From Nanobdellota archaeon (lineage in GTDB: Archaea > Nanobdellota > Nanobdellia > Woesearchaeales > UBA583): a stretch of 37,720 nucleotides of DNA. The notes beneath the pieces were generated by a model that did no database searches, was not told where the DNA came from, and was given only the letters and a program-made list of their open reading frames with translations. Numbering within the stretch: the first letter of the stretch is position 1; each line of letters opens with the position of its first letter. Below are positions 1-8,919 of the stretch, piece after piece. Both the position numbers and the translations under genes were made by a program. The stretch spans positions 1 to 37,720 of the forward strand of contig JAIUMM010000015.1 of the NCBI GenBank assembly GCA_022565615.1, read 5' to 3'.

Positions 1-170
1 ACTTTAGTTCCTTTGGTGCAAAAAATCTTTGATTTTTCCGCACAAATCCCACTCTTGGCGTTCAATTATAAATTTGGATTTTCTATGTAACATTTCTAGG
101 ATTTGAACTTTAGTTCCTTTGGTGCAAAAAATCTTTGATTTTTCCGCACAAATCCTGACTCTTGGCGTTC
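1..170. repeat. Two near-identical ~63-nt direct repeats (1-63 and 107-170), each containing a hairpin
   Basis: actttagttcctttggtgcaaaaaatctttgatttttccgcacaaatcc(tg/c)actcttggcgttc occurs twice; internal inverted repeat gtgc..aaaaatc/gattttt..gcac. Confidence 0.85.
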
Positions 171-177
171 TTTTCAC

Positions 178-195
178 CCACAATCAGGATTGTGG
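178..195 (-). terminator. Perfect 8-bp hairpin ccacaatc-ag-gattgtgg downstream of the 265-1320 minus-strand gene
   Basis: Direct inverted repeat at the 3' side of the minus-strand ORF. Confidence 0.4.
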
Positions 196-264
196 TAAGT
201 AAAAATTTATTCTAAATTTTTTTACACTTGACTTTGTCAAGAGTTTCAAATATTTTTTTATATT

Positions 265-1320
265 TTAATGATATTTTCTTAAAGATTTAAATGAGTCTTT
301 TGTTTCTCCAAAATATGTAAATATTAAAGATTTAAAATCTAAAAATTGAAATTCAAAAGCAAAATTAAAATAACTAACATCAGTATAAATGTGATGAATA
401 CCTCTAGGTCTATTTTGAAGAATTCTTTCTCTGTGATCATCTTTTAAAAGATGTTGAATATAATATTTTCCAAATTGATTTTGTTTCAAGTTATTTGCAA
501 TTTTTAAATCATCTAAAGATTGATTTTGATCAAGTCTAATTAATCTTACAGCATAAATATCTTGTTTAGGTAAAAAATAATTTTTTCCATTTTCGTTTTG
601 AGTTAATTTATACAATTGTTGATAATGATTTCCCTCAAAGAGTCTTCTTGAAAAAGATAAAATATATGCTGAGAGTTCAATAAAATTTTCTTGTAAGTTT
701 GTATCTAATTTATTAAATAACACATCAAATTTAGAAATAATTGATTCTTTTGTTTTTTTCCTAAACATAAATATGATTTTATTTTCACGTGAATAAAACA
801 TGTATACATCTTTTTCTTCAGTATCATGTGAATTATTTTGAAGTTCATATATGACATCTCTAAAATTAGATTCTAACTCGGCTCTAAATTCTCTATTACA
901 TTCAAATGATAAATGTGTATTTATAATTGATCGAAGACGTCCTTTTTGAATTTTTTCAAAATATTGTAAATTATTAGTTTCAACTCCCATATTAAAGGAG
1001 AAATGAGTTCCTAAAAGAGAATTGAGATATTCAGACATTTTTGAGAATATTTTGGTTTCATAAATTTCAATAATTTTATGTTCATGTGAGAGAAATTCTT
1101 GCAAATCCTCATCACTAATTTTTTCAAGTAAGAATTTTTTACTTACTTTTGAATCTTTTCTATTTATACCAGTAATGGGATTATATAATATAAAAAAATA
1201 AATAGCAGGATTAATTGAGAAATACCCATCTTTTTCAATGATTATTTTTTCAAGGACTTCTCTGTAACTATCATAAGAAGTAGTTCTAGTTTTATTTTCA
1301 TTTTTACTAAAGATTCCCAT
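265..1320 (-). CDS. Hypothetical protein, 351 aa, no recognised domain
   Basis: Long ORF with coding-like composition. Confidence 0.75.
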   Translation of the reverse strand: MGIFSKNENKTRTTSYDSYREVLEKIIIEKDGYFSINPAIYFFILYNPITGINRKDSKVSKKFLLEKISDEDLQEFLSHEHKIIEIYETKIFSKMSEYLNSLLGTHFSFNMGVETNNLQYFEKIQKGRLRSIINTHLSFECNREFRAELESNFRDVIYELQNNSHDTEEKDVYMFYSRENKIIFMFRKKTKESIISKFDVLFNKLDTNLQENFIELSAYILSFSRRLFEGNHYQQLYKLTQNENGKNYFLPKQDIYAVRLIRLDQNQSLDDLKIANNLKQNQFGKYYIQHLLKDDHRERILQNRPRGIHHIYTDVSYFNFAFEFQFLDFKSLIFTYFGETKDSFKSLRKYH

Positions 1321-1379
1321 TTTAATTTTGATTATCTATCTAAAGTTAAATTTATATATTCATAAACTTTTGGTATTAT

Positions 1380-1973
1380 ATGAATATACAAAATCAGTTT
1401 TTAATTTTAGTTATAGGTCCAAGCGGAGTTGGAAAAAATACTCTTATAGAATTATTTATGAAAAAATATTTAAATTTTACATTTTTAGTAACTGGGACTG
1501 CAAGAAAAAGAAGAAAATATGAAATAAATGGTGTACATAGACATTTTTATTCAACTGAAGAGTTTGAAAAAGGAATTGAAAACAATGAATTTATAGAATA
1601 TGCAATAGTACATCAAACATATTATGGGGTACCTAAAAAGTCAATTTTAGTACCAATTTCAAAAGGTTTATCTGTAATTGGAGAAGTTGATTATCAAGGA
1701 GCATACACATTTGAAAAGAAAATTAAAGAATTACCTTGCAAATTAATTACAGTATTTGTTGAATTTGAAAATGAAGAATTATTTGTGCAAAGAATTTTAA
1801 GTAGAGAAAAATTAGATGAAGAATCTATAAATATTAGAAAAAAATCAATGGAGAAAGAGATGCTTCACAAAAACAATTTTGATATAAATATTATTTCTTA
1901 TGAAAATGATATTGAAAAGACATTTAATGAATTTGAAACTAAAATTTTAGAAAAAATGAATAATTATAATTAA
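1380..1973 (+). CDS. Guanylate kinase-like P-loop kinase (divergent)
   Basis: LVIGPSGVGKNTL P-loop, NGVHRHFYSTEEFEKGIENNEFIEYA, YYGVPKKSI: guanylate kinase layout. Confidence 0.8.
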   Translation: MNIQNQFLILVIGPSGVGKNTLIELFMKKYLNFTFLVTGTARKRRKYEINGVHRHFYSTEEFEKGIENNEFIEYAIVHQTYYGVPKKSILVPISKGLSVIGEVDYQGAYTFEKKIKELPCKLITVFVEFENEELFVQRILSREKLDEESINIRKKSMEKEMLHKNNFDINIISYENDIEKTFNEFETKILEKMNNYN

Positions 1974-1975
1974 TA

Positions 1976-2533
1976 TTATTTTGAATAATTTTTTTCAATA
2001 AACTCTTTGAGTTTATTAAGTGCTTTTGCTCTATGATTAGTCCTTCCTTTCTCCTCTAAACTTAATTCAGCATATGTTTTATCATATCCATTTGGAATAA
2101 AAATTGGATTAAATCCAAAATCTTCTCCTCTTGCTCTACAAATTGTACCTGTTGTACTACCTTCAAAATAATGCTCTTCTCCTAGTGAATCACAATATCC
2201 AATTGAACATAAAATAGTTGCACTCTCACCTTCAAAATATACTCCAAAATCATGTCCCATAGTTTGATTCACCCATTTAATTAAAGGACCAGGAAATCCG
2301 TATTTATCTACACTTAAACTTATATCTTCAACAAAAAAGTTGGTATGTCCTAATTTTTTTGCCTCTTTGAGTTTGTGTTCAATAATTTCTTTAGGATTTA
2401 GACTTTGAATTTCAAGTAAATCAATATCAAGTTGTTCTAAATGAGGTACTGCTTGTCTAGCTTCTTTAAGTTTATTTTTATTCCCAGTAATAAATTTAAT
2501 ATTTGACATTTGAGAATTTGAAGTTGTATTCAT
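1976..2533 (-). CDS. Non-canonical purine NTP pyrophosphatase, RdgB/HAM1 family
   Basis: IKFITGNKNKLKEA start motif; FVEDISLSVDKYGFPGPLIKWV; GFNPIFIPNGYDKTYAEL. Confidence 0.9.
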   Translation of the reverse strand: MNTTSNSQMSNIKFITGNKNKLKEARQAVPHLEQLDIDLLEIQSLNPKEIIEHKLKEAKKLGHTNFFVEDISLSVDKYGFPGPLIKWVNQTMGHDFGVYFEGESATILCSIGYCDSLGEEHYFEGSTTGTICRARGEDFGFNPIFIPNGYDKTYAELSLEEKGRTNHRAKALNKLKEFIEKNYSK

Positions 2534-2691
2534 AGAATAACTATCTCTTTAGTGTTATATAAATATAATTATTTTATTATTAAGATAATATGTTTGAGAA
2601 TAAAGTTAGAACTATTATCAATTTAGAATTGTTTAAAGTAAGTTTATTTCACACAAGTATTTAAATATTATATTATTTTATATTTAGTATA

Positions 2692-3198
2692 ATGAAGAAA
2701 TTCTCTAACAAACACTCTTCTACATTTGAACAATTACATTCATTTCAAGTTGAAAAAAAATCTTTTGAAGAATGTGAGATTAAAGAAATTATTGAATTAT
2801 TTGAAGAAGTTGATTTTGAAAAAATAAAAGAATATTTTAAAGATTTATATTATATTAAAGGAGTGGGAGTATTTACAACACAAGAAATGTTTTCTCATAC
2901 AATGTTTTTAATAGAGCTAAAACAAGAACTCATACCAACTCAAGTTTTTTATCAATTTTTAAAAGAGCAACAAGGAATTCAAACTCTTCAAATTACTTCT
3001 TCAAAATGGATTCAAGAATGGTTATATTCAAAAGATATACCTATAGAATTTGGAGTTAAAAAATCACAACTTATTCATCCTAATAAATACTATTTAGTTG
3101 AATTTGAACAAAGAATAGTGGGAATTGGGCAAGTTGAGGAGAATAAGAAATTTTTAAAAAATTGGTATAATATTTCTACATATCTTTTTGAAGGATAA
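2692..3198 (+). CDS. Hypothetical protein, possible C-terminal PUA-like domain
   Basis: ORF; C-terminal NKYYLVEFEQRIVGIGQV resembles a PUA domain (weak). Confidence 0.6.
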   Translation: MKKFSNKHSSTFEQLHSFQVEKKSFEECEIKEIIELFEEVDFEKIKEYFKDLYYIKGVGVFTTQEMFSHTMFLIELKQELIPTQVFYQFLKEQQGIQTLQITSSKWIQEWLYSKDIPIEFGVKKSQLIHPNKYYLVEFEQRIVGIGQVEENKKFLKNWYNISTYLFEG

Positions 3199-3264
3199 AT
3201 TTACATAAAACTAGTGAATATATTAACCTAAAATTTTATATATATCTAAAGTTTAAAATATATT

Positions 3265-3588
3265 ATGCCACAAATTAATATAGAATATGATGATTCAAAA
3301 CTTACTCAAGAAGAAATAATAACTTTATCACAAGAAATTCAAAAAATAGTATCTCAAGCAACAGGTATTAAAGATGTATTTGTGTATTCTAATACTGCTC
3401 AGATAAAGGTTCAAATTGCACCTATTGAAATTTTTGTAAGAATGAGTGCTCATATTATGAATGGTAATAATTCATTAATGGAAGATATAAAATTGGAAAT
3501 TACAAACTGGAAAAAAGAAGCTGAATTTTCTCATTCAATTAATTTAACACTAATTCCAATGAATTGGCAAATTGAAATTGGATTATAA
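3265..3588 (+). CDS. Small protein, possible tautomerase-like fold
   Basis: Proline directly after Met (MPQINIEYDDSKLTQEE), size and pattern compatible with the tautomerase superfamily. Confidence 0.5.
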   Translation: MPQINIEYDDSKLTQEEIITLSQEIQKIVSQATGIKDVFVYSNTAQIKVQIAPIEIFVRMSAHIMNGNNSLMEDIKLEITNWKKEAEFSHSINLTLIPMNWQIEIGL

Positions 3589-3661
3589 TTTTCATGTGTA
3601 GAAATTGATTTTAATCTCACATACAAAGAATCTTTATAAAAAAAAGAAAATTTAACTAAGT

Positions 3662-3982
3662 ATGGTAACAGAAATTACAACAATAGAACAATATAACGAA
3701 TTAAAAGAAAAAGGAACATTAGTAATAGACTTTTGGGCTCCATGGTGTGGACCTTGTAAAATGTATAAGCCTGTATTTACAAAAGTAAGTGAAGAAGGAG
3801 TTGAAGGAGTTACATTTGCAACATTAAATATTGATGAAGAAGCAGGAGAAGAAATTGCACAAGAATTTGGAGTTACAGGAATTCCATATACTGCTTTATT
3901 AAAAGAAGGAGAATTAGTAGCTGATCAGTCAGGAGTTATGATGAAAGACCAGTTAGTTGATTTTATTACTAAAAATCAATAA
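3662..3982 (+). CDS. Thioredoxin
   Basis: VIDFWAPWCGPCKMYKPVF active site and GVTGIPYTALL cis-Pro loop. Confidence 0.95.
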   Translation: MVTEITTIEQYNELKEKGTLVIDFWAPWCGPCKMYKPVFTKVSEEGVEGVTFATLNIDEEAGEEIAQEFGVTGIPYTALLKEGELVADQSGVMMKDQLVDFITKNQ

Positions 3983-4237
3983 ATTTTATACTATTTTAGT
4001 ATATTTTTTAATTAATTATTTTTAAAATTTTAATAGTTATTTTTTTAAATACTTAAATATTATTTTTAATATGAATGTAATTAAAGTACATACTCATCAT
4101 CATTTATTCTAAATTTATAGTTATAGTTTATATTATTTTTTTGACCTTTTACAACACAGAAAATCTCAAATTATTTGGAGTTGGAAAAAATTCATAATTT
4201 TTGAAGGTCACACATATTTTAAAACAATACAATAAAA

Positions 4238-5096
4238 ATGACACAAAATAATAAAATAGGAGCAAAGGTACAACAAAGTACTGGTTGTCGGCATAAGACA
4301 AGATAATAGATTTGTAAGTGATGAAGAAATTCTAAGAGTTCAGAAAACAAAAAAGGGTTTTACAAAGTATATTTTAGATGTTGGAAAAGTTAGTCCTTTT
4401 GAGAGAACACTTATTAAAGAAGGAGTTCAATGTGCACTTTATGAAGGTATGATTAATGGAGTGGGTGGTAAGTTTTTAGATAAATTTTCATTAAAAGAAA
4501 AATATAATCGAGTTCAAGCACCATTTATGCAAACTCAAAGAGGAGATAATGTTGTATATGCATATAGACAAAGTTTAGAGCAAGAGTTAGGAATTGAAAT
4601 TCCTCTTGAAAGTGAATTATTATATGATAAATTTATTTTAGATGTTATTCAAAGAAGTGCACAAAATTCAAGAGTATTTTCAAGAGAATTAGACACAAGT
4701 GGGAGATTTGTAAACTTTAATGGTTCCCAAAGGATGCCTAATGAAAATGATTTTGAATTATTTAAAGAATATTTAGAAATTGTTAGAGAAAATTCTTCAC
4801 AAAATAAAGTAATTTCACCAAATAAAAATTATCCTCAATTAAGTTTAGATATGTTAAATTTAGTAGTTTTTATATCTCAACTACAAGAAGTTGGAGCAGA
4901 AGAAGAGGATACTAATGCATACTTTTTAGGAGGTTCAATTTCAAATGATTATATGCCAAGAAGTTTTAGGTCTATGGAGAAATTGTATAGAAATAAACTA
5001 TTTCCAAAAAATCTACAATTTCTACCACAAAATCCTCAATTAACACTTTTAGATGTATCAGTTGGAAGAATAGGAGAAGAGAATACTTATAAATAA
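4238..5096 (+). pseudogene. Hypothetical gene with apparent 5' frameshift; intact ORF 4449-5096 but coding-like frame extends upstream to ~4260
   Basis: Frame of 4449 reads upstream EQRYNKVLVVGIRQDNRFVSDEEILRVQKTKKGFTKYILDVGKVSPFERTLIKEGVQCALYEG with no ATG; ATG at 4238 is in another frame and stops at 4306. Confidence 0.55.
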
Positions 5097-5160
5097 AGTA
5101 TTTACAATATTTATTAAGTAAATTTAACAATTTAACGTTAATAAAAAAATAATACTAAAA

Positions 5161-5715
5161 ATGACACAAAATAATACTAAAATGAAAAAAGTAATAATAT
5201 TACATGGAACTGGTTCAACACCTCAAAGTTATTGGCATCCCTATATTAAAGAGAAATTAGAAGAAAAAGAAGACTTTCAAGTTATAATTCCAGGTCTTCC
5301 TAATACTAATAATCCTGATATTAATATAACACTTCCATATATACTTGAGAATTATGAATTTGATGAGCGAACAATATTAATAGGTCATAGTTCAGGTTGT
5401 CCATTAATTTTAAGTATTTTAGAACATATTAATTGCACTATACAAAAAACAATATTAGTTGCAGGATTTATTGACTCTTTAAATTCTCCTGCTCTTCAAA
5501 AATCATATAATTTTGATAAGATTAAATCTAATTGTAGAAAATTTATATTTATTAATTCAGATAATGACCCTTGGGGTTGTGATGATGTTCAAGGAAGAAA
5601 AATGTTAAACGCTTTGGACGGAGATTTAATAATTAGAAAAGGAGAAGGGCATATGGGTTCTCAAAAGTTTAACCAAGAGTACAAAGAGTTTCCATTACTA
5701 TTGAAATTAATTTAA
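5161..5715 (+). CDS. Alpha/beta hydrolase, RBBP9/YdeN-like
   Basis: VIILHGTGSTPQSYWHPYIKEKL, IGHSSGCPL nucleophile elbow, GEGHMG. Confidence 0.85.
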   Translation: MTQNNTKMKKVIILHGTGSTPQSYWHPYIKEKLEEKEDFQVIIPGLPNTNNPDINITLPYILENYEFDERTILIGHSSGCPLILSILEHINCTIQKTILVAGFIDSLNSPALQKSYNFDKIKSNCRKFIFINSDNDPWGCDDVQGRKMLNALDGDLIIRKGEGHMGSQKFNQEYKEFPLLLKLI

Positions 5716-5812
5716 AAAAATCATTTATTAATATAAATATATATAGAACTAAATATAAACACTAATTTAATAAACTAAACAGTATTAAAATTAGTAGAAT
5801 AATTAAAAGAAA

Positions 5813-7081
5813 ATGACATTTGAAACACTTAAAGGTACGCGTGATTACGCATTTATTGAAGCAAAAGTAAAAGAGGAGATGTTCTCAACTCTAAAAACTG
5901 AGTTTATGAAAAATGGTTTTAGGCCATTTCAAACTCCACATATAGAATATTATGATACACTCACTCACAAATATGATGAAACGGCTGAGATAGTGCAAGA
6001 AATATTTAATGTGCAAGATAGAGGAGAGAGGAAATTAGGACTTAGATATGATTTAACAATTCCTCTATGTAGATTTTTAGCTCAACATACTAAATCATTA
6101 AAACTTCCATTTAGAAGATTTCACATAGGTTCAGCATTTAGAGATGGGCCAGTAAAATCAGGAAGACTTAGAGAATTTGAACAATGTGATTGTGATGTAG
6201 TTGGACTTAAGGGTCAAGATATTGAAATTGAATTGATGGAATTATACTATAGGTGTTATACTAAATTAGGTATAGATATTATAGTTGAATTAAATTCAAA
6301 TAAAATCTTAAAAGGTGCATTATTACAAAGTGGATTTAAAGAAGATGAGTTAGATACAGGAGTTTTGATTATTGATAAATTTAAAAAAATTGGAGAAGAA
6401 AATGTTATTAAAGAGTTAGTTGAGAAAGGAATTAATACAGAAATTTCAAAAAGAGCAGTTTCTTTACTTACTCAAAATTCTCTTCAAGAGTTAGAAGAAA
6501 AAGCAACAGATGAACTTCTTAAAGAAGGTTGTGAAGAACTTCAAAAATTGGTAAGAGGATGTGAAGAACTTTCAATTCCACATAGAGTAAATGTGACAAT
6601 GTCAAGAGGTCATAGTTATTATACAGGAAATATTTGGGAAGTATATGATACAAAAGGTAGGGTGAAATCTTCAATTGGTGCTGGTGGAAGATATGATAAG
6701 GGAATTGGTAATTATATTGGTTCAAGTGAAGATATTCCTGCTTGTGGAATTTCATTTGGAGTAGTTGGGATGATGGAAATATTACTTGATATAGAGAAGA
6801 AGGGACAAGAAAATAATAGCGGTGGAATTAGTAAAATATTAGTTGTTCCTTTAAATTTGGAGTTAATTACTGATTCAATTAAAATTGCAAATTCTATAAG
6901 AGAAGAGGAGATGAGTAATGTTGAAATATTTTATGGATGTAAGTTAAAAAAAGCATTTGATTATGCCCAGTATTTAGGAGTTGAAGATCTAGTAATTTAT
7001 GGTTTAAAAGATAAAGAACAATCACAATATGTGAGAAAAAATTTAGTAAGTGGAGAGGAGAGGGTAATAAATATAAAATAA
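5813..7081 (+). CDS. hisS: Histidyl-tRNA synthetase
   Basis: LKGTRDY, LRYDLTIPLCRFLAQH, FRRFHIGSAFRDGPVKSGRLREFEQCDCDVVG, GGRYD. Confidence 0.95.
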   Translation: MTFETLKGTRDYAFIEAKVKEEMFSTLKTEFMKNGFRPFQTPHIEYYDTLTHKYDETAEIVQEIFNVQDRGERKLGLRYDLTIPLCRFLAQHTKSLKLPFRRFHIGSAFRDGPVKSGRLREFEQCDCDVVGLKGQDIEIELMELYYRCYTKLGIDIIVELNSNKILKGALLQSGFKEDELDTGVLIIDKFKKIGEENVIKELVEKGINTEISKRAVSLLTQNSLQELEEKATDELLKEGCEELQKLVRGCEELSIPHRVNVTMSRGHSYYTGNIWEVYDTKGRVKSSIGAGGRYDKGIGNYIGSSEDIPACGISFGVVGMMEILLDIEKKGQENNSGGISKILVVPLNLELITDSIKIANSIREEEMSNVEIFYGCKLKKAFDYAQYLGVEDLVIYGLKDKEQSQYVRKNLVSGEERVINIK

Positions 7082-7148
7082 TTCCTCCTTATAAAAATAA
7101 ATTCATTAAAAGAGAAATAAAAATAAAATTTATAAAAATAAATACTTT

Positions 7149-8090
7149 CTACTCCAAAAGCTCTTTGAAATCTTCTCCTAATTCTGCTTCAACTTCGATA
7201 TTCTCACCTCTCCACTCAAACGCAATTTTAGAAGAGTGTAATAATTGTCTAGAAATAAGAGAAGAAAATTTTTCATTAACTCGCTCATTTGAATACATAC
7301 TATCTCCAACTATTGGATGTCCTAAATGGTGTAGAGTAACTCTAATTTGATGCATAAATCCTGTAATTAATTCAACCTCAACAAGAGATAAATCTTCTTC
7401 TTCAAATTCAAACTCTTTAATAACTTTATATTTTAAAAGTGTTTTTTTACCATTCTTTTCATTTCCAACTATTACTTTTGGAAGTTTCCCTTCTTCATTT
7501 CTTGTCAAATATAATTCAACGTTACCCTCTTTTTTACCAAAATTTCCAGTACAAATTGCAAGATATGTTTTTGAAATATTTCCTTTTTGAAATAGTGAAT
7601 TTAATTCACGAATATTTGTAGTTCCATTTCCAATTAATAAACATCCACTTGTATCTTTATCAAGTCTATGAACATGATGTAGTTTTTCAAGCTTTGAATA
7701 TTTAGATTCTAAATACCTAAGATGTTTAGAAAGTGATTGTGAATTATCATAAGCACCTTGAACTACAATACCTGGGAGTTTATTGAGAATTAAAAAATCT
7801 TTATGTTCATAAATTGTTTTTATATGTAAGTTTTTAACTTCAATTTGAGAATTATCAATTTGGGCGTGAGATGCTCCATCTCTTAATTTAATTTCACTAT
7901 CCCACACTGCAATAACATCTCCTACTTGAAGAATATATTCTTCTTTAATTTTTTTACCATTAATACTAATTCTCTTATTCTTTATTGCTTTAATGAGTTG
8001 ATTATAATTCACATCAAGCACTTTTTTTAAGTAATTTTTAGGTTTAACTCCTGCAAATTCATCTGTTATTGTTATTTCAAATTGTTTCAT
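7149..8090 (-). CDS. RluA-family RNA pseudouridine synthase with N-terminal S4-like domain
   Basis: VHRLDKDTSGCLLIG, FLILNKLPGIVVQG, TGFMHQIRVTLHHLGHPIVGDSMY. Confidence 0.92.
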   Translation of the reverse strand: MKQFEITITDEFAGVKPKNYLKKVLDVNYNQLIKAIKNKRISINGKKIKEEYILQVGDVIAVWDSEIKLRDGASHAQIDNSQIEVKNLHIKTIYEHKDFLILNKLPGIVVQGAYDNSQSLSKHLRYLESKYSKLEKLHHVHRLDKDTSGCLLIGNGTTNIRELNSLFQKGNISKTYLAICTGNFGKKEGNVELYLTRNEEGKLPKVIVGNEKNGKKTLLKYKVIKEFEFEEEDLSLVEVELITGFMHQIRVTLHHLGHPIVGDSMYSNERVNEKFSSLISRQLLHSSKIAFEWRGENIEVEAELGEDFKELLE

Positions 8091-8126
8091 TTTATTTTTT
8101 GTTATTTTACTCCTTTAGTTTGTTAT

Positions 8127-8792
8127 TTATTTTTTAATTATTAAACTTGAATATTCTATTAAGATTCTTCCAAAATCAGTTACATAATTTCTATCATCAA
8201 TAATTCCTTGCTCTCTACACCATTTTAATACAGCATAAATATATTTTCTATGCTTTTGTCCTGAATGCATATACTTATTAGTTGCAATTTTCCCATTAAA
8301 TTGACTATCTTTAGTTCCTTCATAAAATCCTTTTAATACATCAAATTTTTCTCTTGAAATTGCAAATTCTGAATTTGGAAATTTTACAATTGAATTGTCA
8401 TATCTTAGAAATGTAATTTTCTCAATATGTTTGTACATAATTCTTGCAATAATTGTTAAAATATGTCCAAGTTCTTTATATCCTTGTGATAGTTCAATGT
8501 GAAATTTTGCTTTTGGATGATGTTTTATAATTGATTGAAATAAATCAAGGAGCATTTTACTTTTATGATAAATACTTAAATCACTTTTAATAATACACTT
8601 CTCAATTACTTTAAAGCGAGTATTTGCATATAGTAAGTCAAATAAATTATCTTGATCAACTTCTTGGTCTTTATATTTTTTACCAGATTGTTTAGTCTCT
8701 TCAATAATTCCAATTACTCCTTCATATTTTTTATCTCCAATAGGAGTTTTTGCACTATGTCCACTTCCAATTGCTGTTACGTAAATTAACAT
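8127..8792 (-). CDS. Hypothetical protein, possible CARF/Rossmann-like plus winged-helix
   Basis: ORF 221 aa; KFHIELSQGYKELGHILTIIARIM resembles the beta-strand/loop/helix of CARF-type domains; basic C-terminus. Confidence 0.6.
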   Translation of the reverse strand: MLIYVTAIGSGHSAKTPIGDKKYEGVIGIIEETKQSGKKYKDQEVDQDNLFDLLYANTRFKVIEKCIIKSDLSIYHKSKMLLDLFQSIIKHHPKAKFHIELSQGYKELGHILTIIARIMYKHIEKITFLRYDNSIVKFPNSEFAISREKFDVLKGFYEGTKDSQFNGKIATNKYMHSGQKHRKYIYAVLKWCREQGIIDDRNYVTDFGRILIEYSSLIIKK

Positions 8793-8919
8793 ATTAAAAA
8801 AATTAAAACTATATGGTTTAAATACTTATATGTTCTAACTTCAGAATTAATATATTTTATATAAATATAGGAAGTTAATAAATACAAAATTTTAAGAACT
8901 GTAATTTTATATAATTTTT

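Noticed and set aside
99-170. Degenerate tRNA on the minus strand
   Set aside because: Contains GTTCAAATCC but lacks a foldable acceptor, D-arm and 7-nt anticodon loop; better described as a structured repeat.
1328-1522. 64-aa plus-strand ORF overlapping the guanylate kinase-like gene
   Set aside because: Out of frame with a clear homologue and low-complexity Lys/Tyr composition.
6519-6755. 78-aa minus-strand ORF inside hisS
   Set aside because: Antisense to a strongly conserved gene; His/Leu/Tyr-rich shadow ORF.
7165-7621. Two short plus-strand ORFs inside the RluA-family gene
   Set aside because: Antisense shadow ORFs over conserved coding sequence.
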